Shown here: in pieces, positions 51,627 to 60,607 of the stretch | How the letters are laid out: every line of letters begins with the position of its first letter | Numbering within the stretch: the first letter of the stretch is position 1 | Source of the DNA: Paraburkholderia solisilvae | Lineage (GTDB): Bacteria; Pseudomonadota; Gammaproteobacteria; Burkholderiales; Burkholderiaceae | DNA length: 60,607 nt | Direction of reading: 5' to 3' | Assembly (NCBI RefSeq): GCF_902859875.1 | Contig: NZ_CADIKF010000046.1 | Span: 1-60,607, forward strand | The notes under the pieces: generated by a model | Told to the model about the DNA's origin: nothing | Database searches by the model: none | What the model saw: the letters and a program-made list of their open reading frames with translations, nothing else | Translations under genes and position numbers: made by a program

Positions 51627-52253
51627 ATCGTTCTCCCATCGACTCGGTGTCGTTATTCGAGTGCATCTCGAATGCTTCCGATTGAACACGAACGCCTGAG
51701 CGTCAAGCGTTGCAATTTGTAAGCAGCGGTCGAGGATCTGTTACACGCACCGAGGTATCGGAGCACGGCATTGCGGCGTGCACGCGAAGCATCGCTCGCA
51801 ACCGGTGCAGCAGCCTGCCTGAGCGGCGGCCGACGTTCAGCTGCGCGGCATAAGATGGCTTTGGCGGCTCAATCAAAAGCGACAGTTTTAACAAGCCTGT
51901 AATGCGCCTTGCGACATCTCTCGCCTGTCGCGGCGAATGTTGAGGCCCGATTGAACTCGACGCACGCGGCACAGTCTTTACTGATGCAGTGTTTGATTTT
52001 GTTTGTTCATTGCTGTTTCCTCTCCGCCCGCGTGCGTAGCGCGAGCGTTCTGGAGGCGTAGCGATCCGGTGCCCGGCGAATCGGGCGCCTGCGCGCTGCG
52101 CCTCTTTTTTCTTTTCGGGCGCCGGCCACGCACTCTCAACGGCAGAAGGAAGCGCGAACCACGCCTCGCGGTCTGTTCGCGTGATTCGCGTGATCGGCGT
52201 GCGTGCAACGGCACGCAGCAGCGCATAGGTGAAGGTTGCGACGCCAGCCGGCG
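51627..52253. other. 627-bp gap, no gene of normal size seen
   Basis: A clean ribosome site (GGAGAGGAAACAGC) precedes an ATG at 52010 on the minus strand, but the frame stops after ten codons (TAA at 51980-51978). It lies downstream of waaC on the same strand. The rest shows no tRNA, terminator or coding pattern. Confidence 0.4.
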
Positions 52254-53387
52254 TCAGGTGGCGGCAAGCGGGCGCGTCTGCGGGTTGCCTTCTGCGCTTG
52301 CGGACGATTGTGCGGCCGCTTGTGCGGTTGCTAGCGCCGCTGGGGGCGCATCAGATTGTGCGCCTCCTTGATTGGCCGCACCGGGCCGACCACCCGCGGC
52401 ATCCTGCTCCCCGCTCGCGGGCGGACTGCCATGCACGTAGTCGATCGCTTCGATCGCGCGCGCAACCGGCGGCACCGAGTGGCCGTCGCCGATCGACGTC
52501 GAACGGTACGGCGCTTCATTGCCGAAATGCGTTGGCGAAGTCGCGATAAAAATCATCACCGTGCGTTTGCCAAGCGCATGCGCGAGATGCACGAAGCCGG
52601 TATCCACGCCAATCACGAACGCCGATGCGTCGACCAGTTGCGCGATGCTGGTCACGCTCAGCTGCGGCAGCACCTGCGCCTGCGGCACCTGCTCGACGAT
52701 CTGCCGCGCTTCGTGGCGCTCGCTGTCCGAGCCCCACGGCAGCACCACATGAAACCCGCGTCGCACGAGTTCATTGGCCACCGCGACCCAATGCGCGATC
52801 GGCCATTTCTTGTCGTCCTTCGACGTTGCGTGGAACAGCACCGCAAGCGGCTTGCCGCCGGCGTCGACAATCGGCTGCCCGGCAGGCGGAATACGCAGGT
52901 TGTAGACCGCTGGCCCGTCGGCGGTGTAGCCGAGCGCGTCGGCCACCGTATCGCGCATGCCCTGCCACGCGTTGACGTCGCGACGCACCTTGAAGCGGCC
53001 GGTGTACGCGAATGCCGCACCCTGCTCGCCGAGATTCTTCGAGTGGTAGCCGAGGCGCCGCTTCGAGCGCGTGAGAAACGCGATGATCGCGCTCTTGTAG
53101 ACGCCGTGGATATCCAGCACCACGTCATAGCGGTACGCGCGCAATTCGGCGATCGATGCGGCGATCGCCTTGAAATCGGCCCAGCGCCGCGCTTTCTTGA
53201 AACGGCGCAACGGCGCGCACAGCACGCGATCGACGCTCTGGTTCCAGCGCGCCACTTCCGCGTGCGCGTCGTCGCAAGCCCAGTCGACTGCCACGCCGGG
53301 GAACGCGCGCTTCAGATCGGCCACGACCGCTTGCGCCTGGATAACGTCGCCGAGGGATGTGACCTTGACGACAAGAATTCGCTTCAT
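52254..53387 (-). CDS. waaC: Lipopolysaccharide heptosyltransferase I
   Basis: Adds the first heptose to Kdo in the LPS inner core at the cytoplasmic face of the inner membrane. It is 377 aa, of glycosyltransferase family 9. MKRILVVKVTSLGDVIQAQAVVADLKRAFP (residues 1-30) is the WaaC opening; LFHATSKDDKKWP and IGVDTGFVHLAHALGKRTV are donor-binding segments. The C-terminal 50 residues are an Ala/Gln/Gly-rich extension beyond the usual length. It is divergent from the CLC gene. Confidence 0.93.
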   Translation of the reverse strand: MKRILVVKVTSLGDVIQAQAVVADLKRAFPGVAVDWACDDAHAEVARWNQSVDRVLCAPLRRFKKARRWADFKAIAASIAELRAYRYDVVLDIHGVYKSAIIAFLTRSKRRLGYHSKNLGEQGAAFAYTGRFKVRRDVNAWQGMRDTVADALGYTADGPAVYNLRIPPAGQPIVDAGGKPLAVLFHATSKDDKKWPIAHWVAVANELVRRGFHVVLPWGSDSERHEARQIVEQVPQAQVLPQLSVTSIAQLVDASAFVIGVDTGFVHLAHALGKRTVMIFIATSPTHFGNEAPYRSTSIGDGHSVPPVARAIEAIDYVHGSPPASGEQDAAGGRPGAANQGGAQSDAPPAALATAQAAAQSSASAEGNPQTRPLAAT

Positions 53388-53578
53388 TGATGACCTGCCC
53401 TGTTCCTCGCGGTGGTGGACAACGTTGTTCCCCGCCCCCGAATTTTAGCCGACCCGGGCTCGCCGGTGCCGCCACGCCCGCGTCCACACGCAGTACAGAA
53501 CGCAACGGGCGGACCGACGAGCACCCCGCCATACTATTTCAAATCGCTTTCGCAGGAGCGCGGCACGGCGCGCGCCGC

Positions 53579-53584
53579 TATAAT
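53579..53584 (+). promoter_or_regulatory. -10 element upstream of the CLC gene
   Basis: TATAAT 47 bp before the chosen ATG at 53631. No good -35 at 17 bp was seen. Confidence 0.4.
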
Positions 53585-53630
53585 TCACCCTCCGCAACCG
53601 AACGACCGCACGCGCTTTTGCGCTTTCGCC

Positions 53631-55103
53631 ATGCTTCGGACACCCGTCCCACCGTTATCGAATCTTGTCCGGCACACGAAGCGGCTGTGGCGCCAGTTCG
53701 GCATCTTCTGGCTCGGCGCGATCGCCGTCGGCCTCGCGGCCGTCTACTACGCACGGCTGATCGACTGGGGATATAACACGTTTCTCGAGCAGCAGCGCGA
53801 GCGGCCATGGCTGCCGCTGCTGCTCACGCCGGCGGTCGCCGCGGCCGCCGCCTGGCTCACGCGGCGCTACTTTCGCGGCGCCGAAGGCAGCGGCATCCCG
53901 CAGGTCATCGCCACGCTGCATACGAATCCTCGCGAAACCGGCGCGCGGCTTCTCACGCTGAAGATTCTGGCCGGCAAGATCATCGTGTCGTTTCTCGGCA
54001 TTCTTGGCGGTTTCACGATCGGCCGTGAAGGCCCGACGGTCCAGGTGGGCGCCGCGCTGATGTTCAACCTGCGCCGGCTCTACCCGCGCTCGAATGCGCT
54101 GATCGAACGGCAGCTCGTGCTGGCCGGCGCCGCGGCGGGCCTGTCGGCCGCGTTCAACACGCCGCTTGCCGGTATCGTGTTCGCGATCGAAGAGCTCACG
54201 CGCAGCTTCGAAGCGCGCGCCAGCGGCGTGCTGATCACCGCGATCATCATCGCCGGCGTGATCGCGCTCGGGCTGAACGGCAACTACACGTACTTCGGCA
54301 CGATCGATGTCGGCACGCGCTTTCCGGATCTGCTCGCGCTCGCCGTGCTGCTGACCGGCGTGGTCACCGGTATCGCGGGCGGCATCTTCGGCTGGCTGCT
54401 GCTCAATACCGCGCGCTGGCTGCCCGCGCCGCTGCGCAAGCTCAATGCCGAGCATCCGGTCGTGTTCGCCGCGCTGTGCGGACTGCTGATCGCCGTGGTC
54501 GGCCTGATCTCCGGCGGCAAGACGTTCGGCAGCGGCTACGCGGAAGCGCGCGGGCTGCTCGACGGCCGCGAGCAGCTGTCGATGTTCTATCCGCTGCTGA
54601 AGATGGTGTCGATGGTCGGCTCATACCTGCCGGGCATTCCGGGCGGTATTTTCGCGCCGTCGCTGTCGATCGGCGCGGGCTTCGGCAACGTGCTGCATAC
54701 GGTCTTCAACGGCATGCAGCTGCAGATGCTGATCGCGCTCGCGATGGTCGGCTATATGGCGGCCGTCACGCAATCGCCCATTACGTCGTTTGTGATCGTG
54801 GTGGAGATGATCAACGGCCACGCACTCGTGATCTCGCTGATGGCAACCGCGCTGATCTCGAGTCGCGTATCGGCCTTCTTCACGCCGCCGTTGTACGAAT
54901 CGCTCGCGCAGCGTTATATGGCGCCGTCGGCGGACACGGCGCCGGCAACGGCCGCGGCCGCAGCCGCAGCCGGGAACCCGGTACCCGAGCCGCTCGCGCA
55001 TGCGGCGCCGCCGGACGCGGCGGAGCACGACGGCACATCGGCCGAACACCGCGCGGCAACCGATACAAACGACGACGCCGACCTCGATACGCCGCGCCGC
55101 TGA
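53631..55103 (+). CDS. CLC-type chloride channel/antiporter (ClcA-like)
   Basis: A 490-aa inner-membrane Cl-/H+ protein. The selectivity motifs are present: GSGIPQ near residue 88, GREGP near 132 (with the gating glutamate) and GIFAPSLSIGAGFG near 340. An Ala/Pro/Glu-rich cytoplasmic tail of about 60 residues replaces CBS domains. Upstream in-frame sequence to 53412 is Arg/Pro noise, so I chose the ATG at 53631. Confidence 0.92.
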   Translation: MLRTPVPPLSNLVRHTKRLWRQFGIFWLGAIAVGLAAVYYARLIDWGYNTFLEQQRERPWLPLLLTPAVAAAAAWLTRRYFRGAEGSGIPQVIATLHTNPRETGARLLTLKILAGKIIVSFLGILGGFTIGREGPTVQVGAALMFNLRRLYPRSNALIERQLVLAGAAAGLSAAFNTPLAGIVFAIEELTRSFEARASGVLITAIIIAGVIALGLNGNYTYFGTIDVGTRFPDLLALAVLLTGVVTGIAGGIFGWLLLNTARWLPAPLRKLNAEHPVVFAALCGLLIAVVGLISGGKTFGSGYAEARGLLDGREQLSMFYPLLKMVSMVGSYLPGIPGGIFAPSLSIGAGFGNVLHTVFNGMQLQMLIALAMVGYMAAVTQSPITSFVIVVEMINGHALVISLMATALISSRVSAFFTPPLYESLAQRYMAPSADTAPATAAAAAAAGNPVPEPLAHAAPPDAAEHDGTSAEHRAATDTNDDADLDTPRR

Positions 55104-55199
55104 TCACCGCGCGCGACGTCAACAACGCAAAAACGCGCAGCGGGAATCTTGCAGCGCGCCCGCACACGCGCCGCAAGCGCACGAAAAACGTGAAACGCG

Positions 55200-55454
55200 T
55201 CAGGCCTGCGGAATCTCGATCTTCACCTCGAGCACTTCGAGATCGTCGTGACGTTCGAGATTGACGCGGATATCGTCGTCGGAGATCTTGACGTACTTCG
55301 AAATCACGGCGACGAGCTCGCGTTGCAACGCCGGCAGATAATCGGCGGGGGCACGGCCGCCGGCACGTTCGTGTGCGATGATCAACTGCAGGCGTTCCTT
55401 CGCTACCGACGCGGATTTCTTCTTCTCGCCCAGCAAAAACGAAAGAATCGACAT
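55200..55454 (-). CDS. minE: Cell division topological specificity factor MinE
   Basis: An 84-aa protein that drives MinD off the membrane and places the Z ring at midcell. MSILSFLLGEKKKSASVAKERLQLIIAHER (residues 1-30) carries the membrane-targeting and anti-MinCD helix; the C-terminal half, ISKYVKISDDDIRVNLE, is the topological specificity domain. It starts 13 bp after minD. Confidence 0.95.
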   Translation of the reverse strand: MSILSFLLGEKKKSASVAKERLQLIIAHERAGGRAPADYLPALQRELVAVISKYVKISDDDIRVNLERHDDLEVLEVKIEIPQA

Positions 55455-55467
55455 ACGTGCGCCTCCC

Positions 55468-56283
55468 TTACTTGGTGCCGAAGAGGCGTTGCAGCAGGCC
55501 TGGCTTCTGGTAATCGGTAAAGCGAAGCGACTTCTGTTCGCCGAGGAAGCGCGCGATGACGTCCTTATAGGACTCCGCGACGTCGGTGCCGTCCAGGTGC
55601 ACGGCGGGCAAGCCCTGGTTCGACGCATGCAGCACCGCCTCCGACTCCGGAATCACACCGATCAGATCGATTCGCAGAATTTCCTGGATATCGGAAAGCG
55701 ACAGCATCTCCCCTTCGCTGACCCGCTTCGGGTTGTAGCGCGTGATCAGCAGGTGCTCCTTGATCGGCTCCTTGCCTTCGATCGCCCGCTTCGTCTTCGA
55801 CGACAGGATGCCGAGAATGCGGTCCGAGTCGCGCACCGACGACACTTCCGGGTTCGTCACGATCAGCGCTTCGTCGGCGAAATGCATCGCAAGCAGCGCG
55901 CCCGATTCGATGCCGGCCGGCGAATCGCAGATGATGTACTCGAAGTCCATCGCGACCAGGTCGTTGATGACCTTCTCGACGCCTTCCATCGTCAGCGCGT
56001 CTTTATCGCGCGTTTGCGAGGCCGGCAGGATAAACAGGTTCTCGCACTTCTTGTCTTTGATCAGCGCCTGATTCAGGTTGGCTTCGCCCTGGATCACGTT
56101 GATCAGGTCGTACACCACACGGCGCTCGCAGCCCATGATGAGGTCAAGATTGCGCAGGCCGACGTCGAAGTCGATCACGGCGGTCTTGTGGCCGCGCAAT
56201 GCGAGGCCCGACGAAAAGCTCGCGCTCGTGGTCGTCTTGCCTACGCCGCCCTTGCCCGAAGTCACCACGATGATTTTTGCCAT
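55468..56283 (-). CDS. minD: Septum-site determining ATPase MinD
   Basis: A membrane-associated ParA-type ATPase, 271 aa, that positions MinC. The deviant Walker A GKGGVGKTT lies at residues 10-18, DFDVGLRNLDL at 38-48 and the Walker B-like ICDSPAGIE near 117. The C-terminal amphipathic membrane helix, QKPGLLQRLFG, is intact. Confidence 0.97.
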   Translation of the reverse strand: MAKIIVVTSGKGGVGKTTTSASFSSGLALRGHKTAVIDFDVGLRNLDLIMGCERRVVYDLINVIQGEANLNQALIKDKKCENLFILPASQTRDKDALTMEGVEKVINDLVAMDFEYIICDSPAGIESGALLAMHFADEALIVTNPEVSSVRDSDRILGILSSKTKRAIEGKEPIKEHLLITRYNPKRVSEGEMLSLSDIQEILRIDLIGVIPESEAVLHASNQGLPAVHLDGTDVAESYKDVIARFLGEQKSLRFTDYQKPGLLQRLFGTK

Positions 56284-56410
56284 TGGCCTTTACCTTGTAT
56301 CCGTCGATTTCGTGAATAATAGTCCGGCACCCTGTGCACGCAGACTGCGCGCGTTGCACACGGATCGCACGCGGATTGCACGCGCGTTGCATGTACACCC
56401 GCGCGGCGCG

Positions 56411-57244
56411 CTATGTCAGCCGCAACGGCTCGATCATGAGCTTCTCTTCGTTGAGCCAGATCTGCACCGGCTTACCCTGTACATCGGCGGGCAGCGGGTT
56501 TTCGGTCGTACGATAAATGCCTGCGATCGAAATCAGCTCCGGCTCGAGACAGGTGCAGAAAATGCGCGCGTCGTGATTGCCGTGCACGCCGGCGAGCGCG
56601 CGGCCGCGCAGCGGTGCATAGATATGAATGTTGCCTTCCGCGATGATTTCCGCGCCGTGGCTCACGAGCCCGAGCACCACGAGGTCGCCCTTCGCGTAGA
56701 TGCGCTGCCCGGAGCGCAGCGGCTTGTCGATCACCATCGTTTGCGACGACGTGCCGATGCGAACCGGTTCGGCCGGCAAGGTGGCGGAGGTGGAAACGGA
56801 TGCGGCAGCCGCCTGCGCGACGTCTGCCGGTGCGGGTGTCCCGGCCGCCGGCGCGGCGCCTTCCGCCTGCACTGCCTGCCCCGCCTGCGTTCCGTCTTCG
56901 TCCGGCGCCGCCTTCGCGTTCGGACGCCGGTCGCGCGCCTCGAGCAGCGGCAGACCGGCTTCGCTGACCCAGCCGTGCTGCGCCGCCTCCGCGACGACGC
57001 CGAGCGGACGCATGCGCACGCTGTCGAGCAGCGCGGCGATGTCGGCGAGCGGCACACGCTCGTTTTCGGCGAGCCGGCGCACGTCGATCGCGACGACGTC
57101 ATTGGCGAAGAATTCGGGGGTCGCCTCGAAGCGGCGCGTCAGTTCCGCGCGCATTTCAGCGAGGTTGGTGGTCTTGACCACGAACAGAAGCGTGTCCACC
57201 GTACCGCTGCGCAATTCGAAAAATGGCGATTTCCTGGGCGACAT
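56411..57244 (-). CDS. minC: Septum-site determining protein MinC
   Basis: An FtsZ assembly inhibitor recruited by MinD; 277 aa. The N-terminal domain (FELRSGTVDTLLFVVKTTNL) inhibits FtsZ and the C-terminal beta-helix (RSGQRIYAKGDLVVLGLVSHGAEIIAEGNIHIYAPLRGRALAGVHG) binds MinD. They are joined by an Ala/Pro-rich linker of about 50 residues. I chose the ATG at 57244 over a TTG four codons upstream. The gap to minD, 127 bp, holds short GC-rich iterations. Confidence 0.94.
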   Translation of the reverse strand: MSPRKSPFFELRSGTVDTLLFVVKTTNLAEMRAELTRRFEATPEFFANDVVAIDVRRLAENERVPLADIAALLDSVRMRPLGVVAEAAQHGWVSEAGLPLLEARDRRPNAKAAPDEDGTQAGQAVQAEGAAPAAGTPAPADVAQAAAASVSTSATLPAEPVRIGTSSQTMVIDKPLRSGQRIYAKGDLVVLGLVSHGAEIIAEGNIHIYAPLRGRALAGVHGNHDARIFCTCLEPELISIAGIYRTTENPLPADVQGKPVQIWLNEEKLMIEPLRLT

Positions 57245-57454
57245 AGCGTTCGGCAAAAAATTTTGCGTATTTTACAGGGGTCCTGGCGCGCGTCGAACTT
57301 TTTTGCCAATAACCGGCACAACACGCGAAGCGGCGCGCGTGACGCAGGCAGGCAACGGGCGATTGCAAAGAGGCTTCATGCGTCGGATAAATACGCGGCT
57401 CGTGCACGCCCCATAAGGACCCGCGCGAGCCTGCGCACCCATTCGCGCGCAGTG

Positions 57455-57988
57455 TCAGCCGGCCGGCGGCACCCGCGCAGGGATCACGTGGCGCACCAGT
57501 TGCGTTTCCCCCTGATCCTGCGCCCGCGCGGTCGGGCGGTGATCGCCGGTCGGTCCGAAACCGAGGCGCTCGTAAAAGCGCATCGCGTTGCGGTTGCTGT
57601 CGGCGATCCACGCAAACACTTCGATCGCACCGCCCCGCGCAAGCCATTCGCTCGCGGTATTGACCAGCAGTTCGCCGCCACGCAGATGGCGCACGGCCGG
57701 CGCCACCCACAGGTCGCTGACGAACGCGCGGTGCGCGGGCGTATCGTCGAACCACGCGTCGATCAGACCGGCCGGATGGCCCTCGGTGTAAAGAATGAAA
57801 GTGGTGGAGGTGGTGGAGGCCGCGTTCAGCGCGGCTTTTGCGTCGAACGTTGCGACATCCGCGGACAACGCTTCCTCGAGCGTGTCGCCGAACGCGTAGG
57901 GCGCCTCCCGTAGCGATGCGGTGCGGAGTTCGCGAAAGACGTCGCCCTGCTCGGCGACAATGCGCGCAACGGTGAGTGACGGACTCAT
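57455..57988 (-). CDS. GNAT family N-acetyltransferase
   Basis: A 177-aa acetyl-CoA-dependent transferase. The core is visible as FVSDLWVAPAVRHLRGGELLVNTASEWLARGG (motif A, residues 92-123) and NRNAMRFYERLGF (motif B, near 133-145). The substrate cannot be told from sequence. It is alone between map and minC, in the same direction. Confidence 0.85.
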   Translation of the reverse strand: MSPSLTVARIVAEQGDVFRELRTASLREAPYAFGDTLEEALSADVATFDAKAALNAASTTSTTFILYTEGHPAGLIDAWFDDTPAHRAFVSDLWVAPAVRHLRGGELLVNTASEWLARGGAIEVFAWIADSNRNAMRFYERLGFGPTGDHRPTARAQDQGETQLVRHVIPARVPPAG

Positions 57989-58205
57989 GAGAGACGTAGA
58001 TCCCCGGACCTGAAAGCGTAAAACCAAACCCGATCGTACCCGCGCGTACGAACCGGCGCGAATCTGCACAACCGGCTCCGACCTGACCCTTTCCGCTCAA
58101 CGGAATAGCCTAACCGAACCGCCGTGCGAGTCAAATCCTTATTTCGGATATCGGCGGCGGCGCGTGTACGACCCGGCCCGATGCCTGCCAAACGGGAGGC
58201 GCGGC

Positions 58206-58991
58206 TCACGGCACGTCGTAACGGCCGGTGCCGTCGGGCCACGGCGTGAGCACTTCGAAGCCGTCTTCGGTAACCGAGATCATATGCTCCCATTGCGCGG
58301 ACAACGATCTGTCCTTGGTCACGACCGTCCAGCCGTCGCGCATCACAACCGTGCCGGCGCGACCCGCATTGACCATCGGCTCGATGGTGAACACCATGCC
58401 CGGCTTCAGGCGCAGTCCCTGCCCCGGCTGGCCGTAATGCAGCACTTGCGGGTCTTCGTGATACACCTTGCCGATGCCGTGGCCGCAGTAATCGCGCACG
58501 ATCGAAAAGCCGTCGCGCTGCGCGACTTTCTGAATGGCATGGCCGATGTCGCCCAGCGTCGCGCCGGGCTTCACCTCGCGAATGCCCGCGACCATCGCTG
58601 CGTAGGTGGTGTCGATCAGCTGCTGCGCGAGTGCGCTCGGCTCGCCGACCGTGTACATCCGGCTCGTATCGCCGAAGTAGCCGTCCTTGATCACCGCGAC
58701 GTCGATATTGATGATGTCGCCGTCCTTCAGGATCTCATTGCGGCCCGGAATGCCATGACAGACGACCGAATTCACCGACGTGCAGATGGTTTTCGGAAAG
58801 CCCATGTAGCCGATATTCGCGGCAACCGCATGCTGTGTATTGACGATGTATTCGCGGCACAGCGCGTCGAGCTCGTCGGTCGACGCGCCGGCCTTCACGT
58901 GTTCGCCGATCATCAACAGCACGTCGGCCGCGAGGCGGCCGGCAATGCGCAGCTTCGCGACGTCATCAGGAGTCTTGTAGGTAATGGCCAT
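58206..58991 (-). CDS. map: Methionine aminopeptidase type I
   Basis: Removes the initiator Met from nascent proteins; 261 aa. The family's metal ligands are found in DIINIDVAVIKDGYFGDTSRM (two Asp), RDYCGHGIGKVYHEDPQV (His), FTIEPM (Glu) and the final DGWTVVTKDRSLSAQWEHMISVTEDG (Glu/His region). I chose the ATG at 58991; a GTG two codons upstream is possible. Confidence 0.96.
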   Translation of the reverse strand: MAITYKTPDDVAKLRIAGRLAADVLLMIGEHVKAGASTDELDALCREYIVNTQHAVAANIGYMGFPKTICTSVNSVVCHGIPGRNEILKDGDIINIDVAVIKDGYFGDTSRMYTVGEPSALAQQLIDTTYAAMVAGIREVKPGATLGDIGHAIQKVAQRDGFSIVRDYCGHGIGKVYHEDPQVLHYGQPGQGLRLKPGMVFTIEPMVNAGRAGTVVMRDGWTVVTKDRSLSAQWEHMISVTEDGFEVLTPWPDGTGRYDVP

Positions 58992-59088
58992 GTGCACAAA
59001 ATCGGAACGGCGCGCGAAACGCCTCTCGCGCGGCGCGTCACCGGGTTATCGACCAGCCATTGTACCGAGTCTCACCGACGGGCAATTT

Positions 59089-60447
59089 TCAGCCGGGTGC
59101 ATCGGTGCCGTCGGCAGTGCTCGCGCGCGATGTCCCGGCGTGCGAGCGTGCGGCCTCACCGCTTGCGGATAGACCCGGCGCGCCCGCTTGCGGCGGCGCA
59201 TCGGACGCCACGTCGGGAGTTGCATCGGGCACCGCCTGGGGCACCGCTTTGGGCGCCGCTTCGGGCACGACCTCGGGTCCCGCCGCGGCCCCCGATAGAA
59301 CCGGCAAGCGCCGCCGTAACGGCAACAGCAGCAGCGGCGTGGCGATCATCGACAGCACGACCGCGAGCGTCACGATCGCCGACGCGCGCGGCTCGACCAC
59401 CCGCACCGCGAGCGCCGACGCCATCACGACGAACGCGAACTCGCCGCCCTGCGACAGCAGCAGCGCGAAATACGCGCGCTGCTCGCGCGGCACATCGAAG
59501 CGCCGTGCGAGCAGCCACAGCGCCGCGGCCTTGATGCCGACCACCGCCGCGACGACCACCAGCACGCGCCGCGTATCGTGCATCAGCACGTTGAAGTCGA
59601 TCGACATGCCGATCGCGATAAAGAACAACCCGAGCAGCAGTCCCTTGAACGGCGCAATGTCCGCTTCGACCTGCCGCTGATACCCGGAATCGGCGAGCAG
59701 CACGCCGGCCAGGAACGCGCCGAGCGACGACGACAGATGCACGCTGTGAAACAGCAGCGCGACGCCGATCACCCAGAGCAGCGCGAACGCCGTGAAGATT
59801 TCCGGCGCGCCCGGGCGTGACACGATCGCGAGGCCGCGCCGCAGCGCCACGCGGCCGACCAGCACGACCGCGGCGAGCATCGCGAGCGCCTTGCCGGCCG
59901 CGAGCCAGTTGTCCGCTGTGCTCGCGCCCGTGTCGAGCGGGCTCAACAGCGGCAGCAGCGCGATGAGCGGAATTGCCGCGAGATCCTGAAACAGCAGGAT
60001 GCCGAAGGCGACCTCGCCTGCCCGCGTATTCATTTGACCGCCTTGCTGCAGGTCGGACACCGCCATCGCCGTCGACGACAACGCAAGCGCGAGACCGGCG
60101 GTCAATGCGATGCGCCACGGCGAGCCGAACAGCAGAAAAATCGCGGTCAGCAGCCCCGCGCACAGCAGCATTTGCATGCCGCCATAGCCGAAGATCGTGC
60201 GCCGCATCGCCCACAGCCGTTCGACGTTCATTTCGAGGCCGATCACGAACATCATCAGCACGATGCCCAGCTCCGAGAAATGCAGAATGTCATCGACATT
60301 CGACACGAGCCTCATCACCGACGGTCCGATCAGCACGCCTGCGAGCAGATAGCCTAGCACCGCGCCGAAGCCGAGCCGCAGCGACAGCGGCACGACGACC
60401 AGCGCCGCGCCGAGAAACACGACGAAATGGAAAAGCAGACCTTTCAT
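59089..60447 (-). CDS. CPA2-family cation:proton antiporter (KefB/C-like, no RCK domain)
   Basis: A 452-aa membrane exchanger. The core, residues 1-385, has LGYLLAGVLIGPSVMRLV, LGIVLMMFVIGLEMN, ALSSTAMAVSDL and FQDLAAIPLIALLPLL, the helix with the family's acidic residue, and LSQGGEFAFVV. A low-complexity tail of about 65 residues follows, with AVPQAVPDATPD-type periodicity encoded by 12-bp DNA repeats. No nucleotide-binding domain. Shorter than the antiporter at 719-2476 and not especially similar. It starts at 60447. Confidence 0.9.
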   Translation of the reverse strand: MKGLLFHFVVFLGAALVVVPLSLRLGFGAVLGYLLAGVLIGPSVMRLVSNVDDILHFSELGIVLMMFVIGLEMNVERLWAMRRTIFGYGGMQMLLCAGLLTAIFLLFGSPWRIALTAGLALALSSTAMAVSDLQQGGQMNTRAGEVAFGILLFQDLAAIPLIALLPLLSPLDTGASTADNWLAAGKALAMLAAVVLVGRVALRRGLAIVSRPGAPEIFTAFALLWVIGVALLFHSVHLSSSLGAFLAGVLLADSGYQRQVEADIAPFKGLLLGLFFIAIGMSIDFNVLMHDTRRVLVVVAAVVGIKAAALWLLARRFDVPREQRAYFALLLSQGGEFAFVVMASALAVRVVEPRASAIVTLAVVLSMIATPLLLLPLRRRLPVLSGAAAGPEVVPEAAPKAVPQAVPDATPDVASDAPPQAGAPGLSASGEAARSHAGTSRASTADGTDAPG

Positions 60448-60529
60448 GGACGTCGACCGTGGAGACGGAAAAGCGCGCAACGTTCGAGCGCAGCCGCGCG
60501 ACGAACGCGTCGCGCGCGCGTTGCGCGCG

Positions 60530-60607
60530 TCAGGACGGCTGTGTGCTGCGGATCGCCGCGGCGATGTCGCGACTCACCGCGGCGAGCGCGCGGCTGTGCG
60601 CAGCGAC
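60530..60607 (-). CDS. C-terminal 25 codons of a gene entering from the right edge
   Basis: An open frame from the window end stops with TGA at 60532-60530. The 25 residues include AHSRALAAVSRDIAAAI, a helix resembling the end of PqiC/DUF330-type ABC transport auxiliary lipoproteins. The evidence is slim because only the extreme C-terminus is visible. Confidence 0.4.
   Translation of the reverse strand, partial: VAAHSRALAAVSRDIAAAIRSTQPS

Overview
This is a 60.6 kb stretch of a high-GC Gram-negative chromosome. The gene content and order point to Burkholderiaceae, probably Paraburkholderia or a close relative: minCDE, spoT-rpoZ-gmk-yicC, rph-rdgB-hemW, xdhABC beside purine deaminases, and OmpC-type porins. 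Genus is inferred from gene order and protein style only.

Layout. 1-5378: a partial Pro/Gln-rich ORF, a CPA2 antiporter, an amidase and dsbB. 5379-13185: a purine catabolism cluster, xdhA-xdhB-xdhC, an adenine/adenosine deaminase and guanine deaminase, which together feed adenine and guanine to xanthine and urate. 13397-14253: a Mn2+ (yybP-ykoY) riboswitch and a TMEM165/GDT1-type exporter. 14378-20285: a lipoprotein, pepN, a higBA toxin-antitoxin pair, fbp and tRNA-Thr. 20472-23702 (minus): an exported redox/metal locus (TlpA-like protein, BNR protein with a CECC motif, DUF2946 protein) holding the shortened remnant of a TonB-dependent receptor. 23961-30308: a 49-aa ORF, secreted chorismate mutase, an exonuclease/GIY-YIG protein, a cold-shock protein, a candidate sRNA, a porin, greB and two identical tRNA-Arg genes. 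30479-38380: stringent response and nucleotide housekeeping genes (spoT, rpoZ, gmk, yicC, rph, rdgB, hemW).

38433-47945 is the accessory part: a roughly 9.4 kb genomic island in the 3' end of tRNA-Ser(UGA). It is bounded by a 14-bp direct repeat (38512-38525 and 47932-47945), and what looks like the tRNA's original terminator now lies beyond the right repeat. The island is AT-richer in places. It carries broken phage genes (integrase C-terminus, frameshifted small terminase, HNH and small phage proteins) and several defence-type genes: a nucleoside-deoxyribosyltransferase/TIR-like protein, a Cas2-fold SinR-like protein, a PD-(D/E)XK nuclease, and a two-gene membrane protein/DUF4868 pair that I read as a Kiwa-like (KwaA-KwaB) anti-phage system. 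A near-consensus LexA box sits 20 bp upstream of kwaA, and the pair lies between an intact lipoprotein gene and a decayed copy of that gene's 3' end. This SOS-linked, repeat-flanked Kiwa-like locus is the most interesting thing in the window.

48494-60607 returns to core genes: small Gly/Tyr/His-rich lipoproteins, a TonB-C-like lipoprotein, an MHS-family transporter, waaC, a CLC transporter, minCDE, a GNAT acetyltransferase, map and a second CPA2 antiporter.
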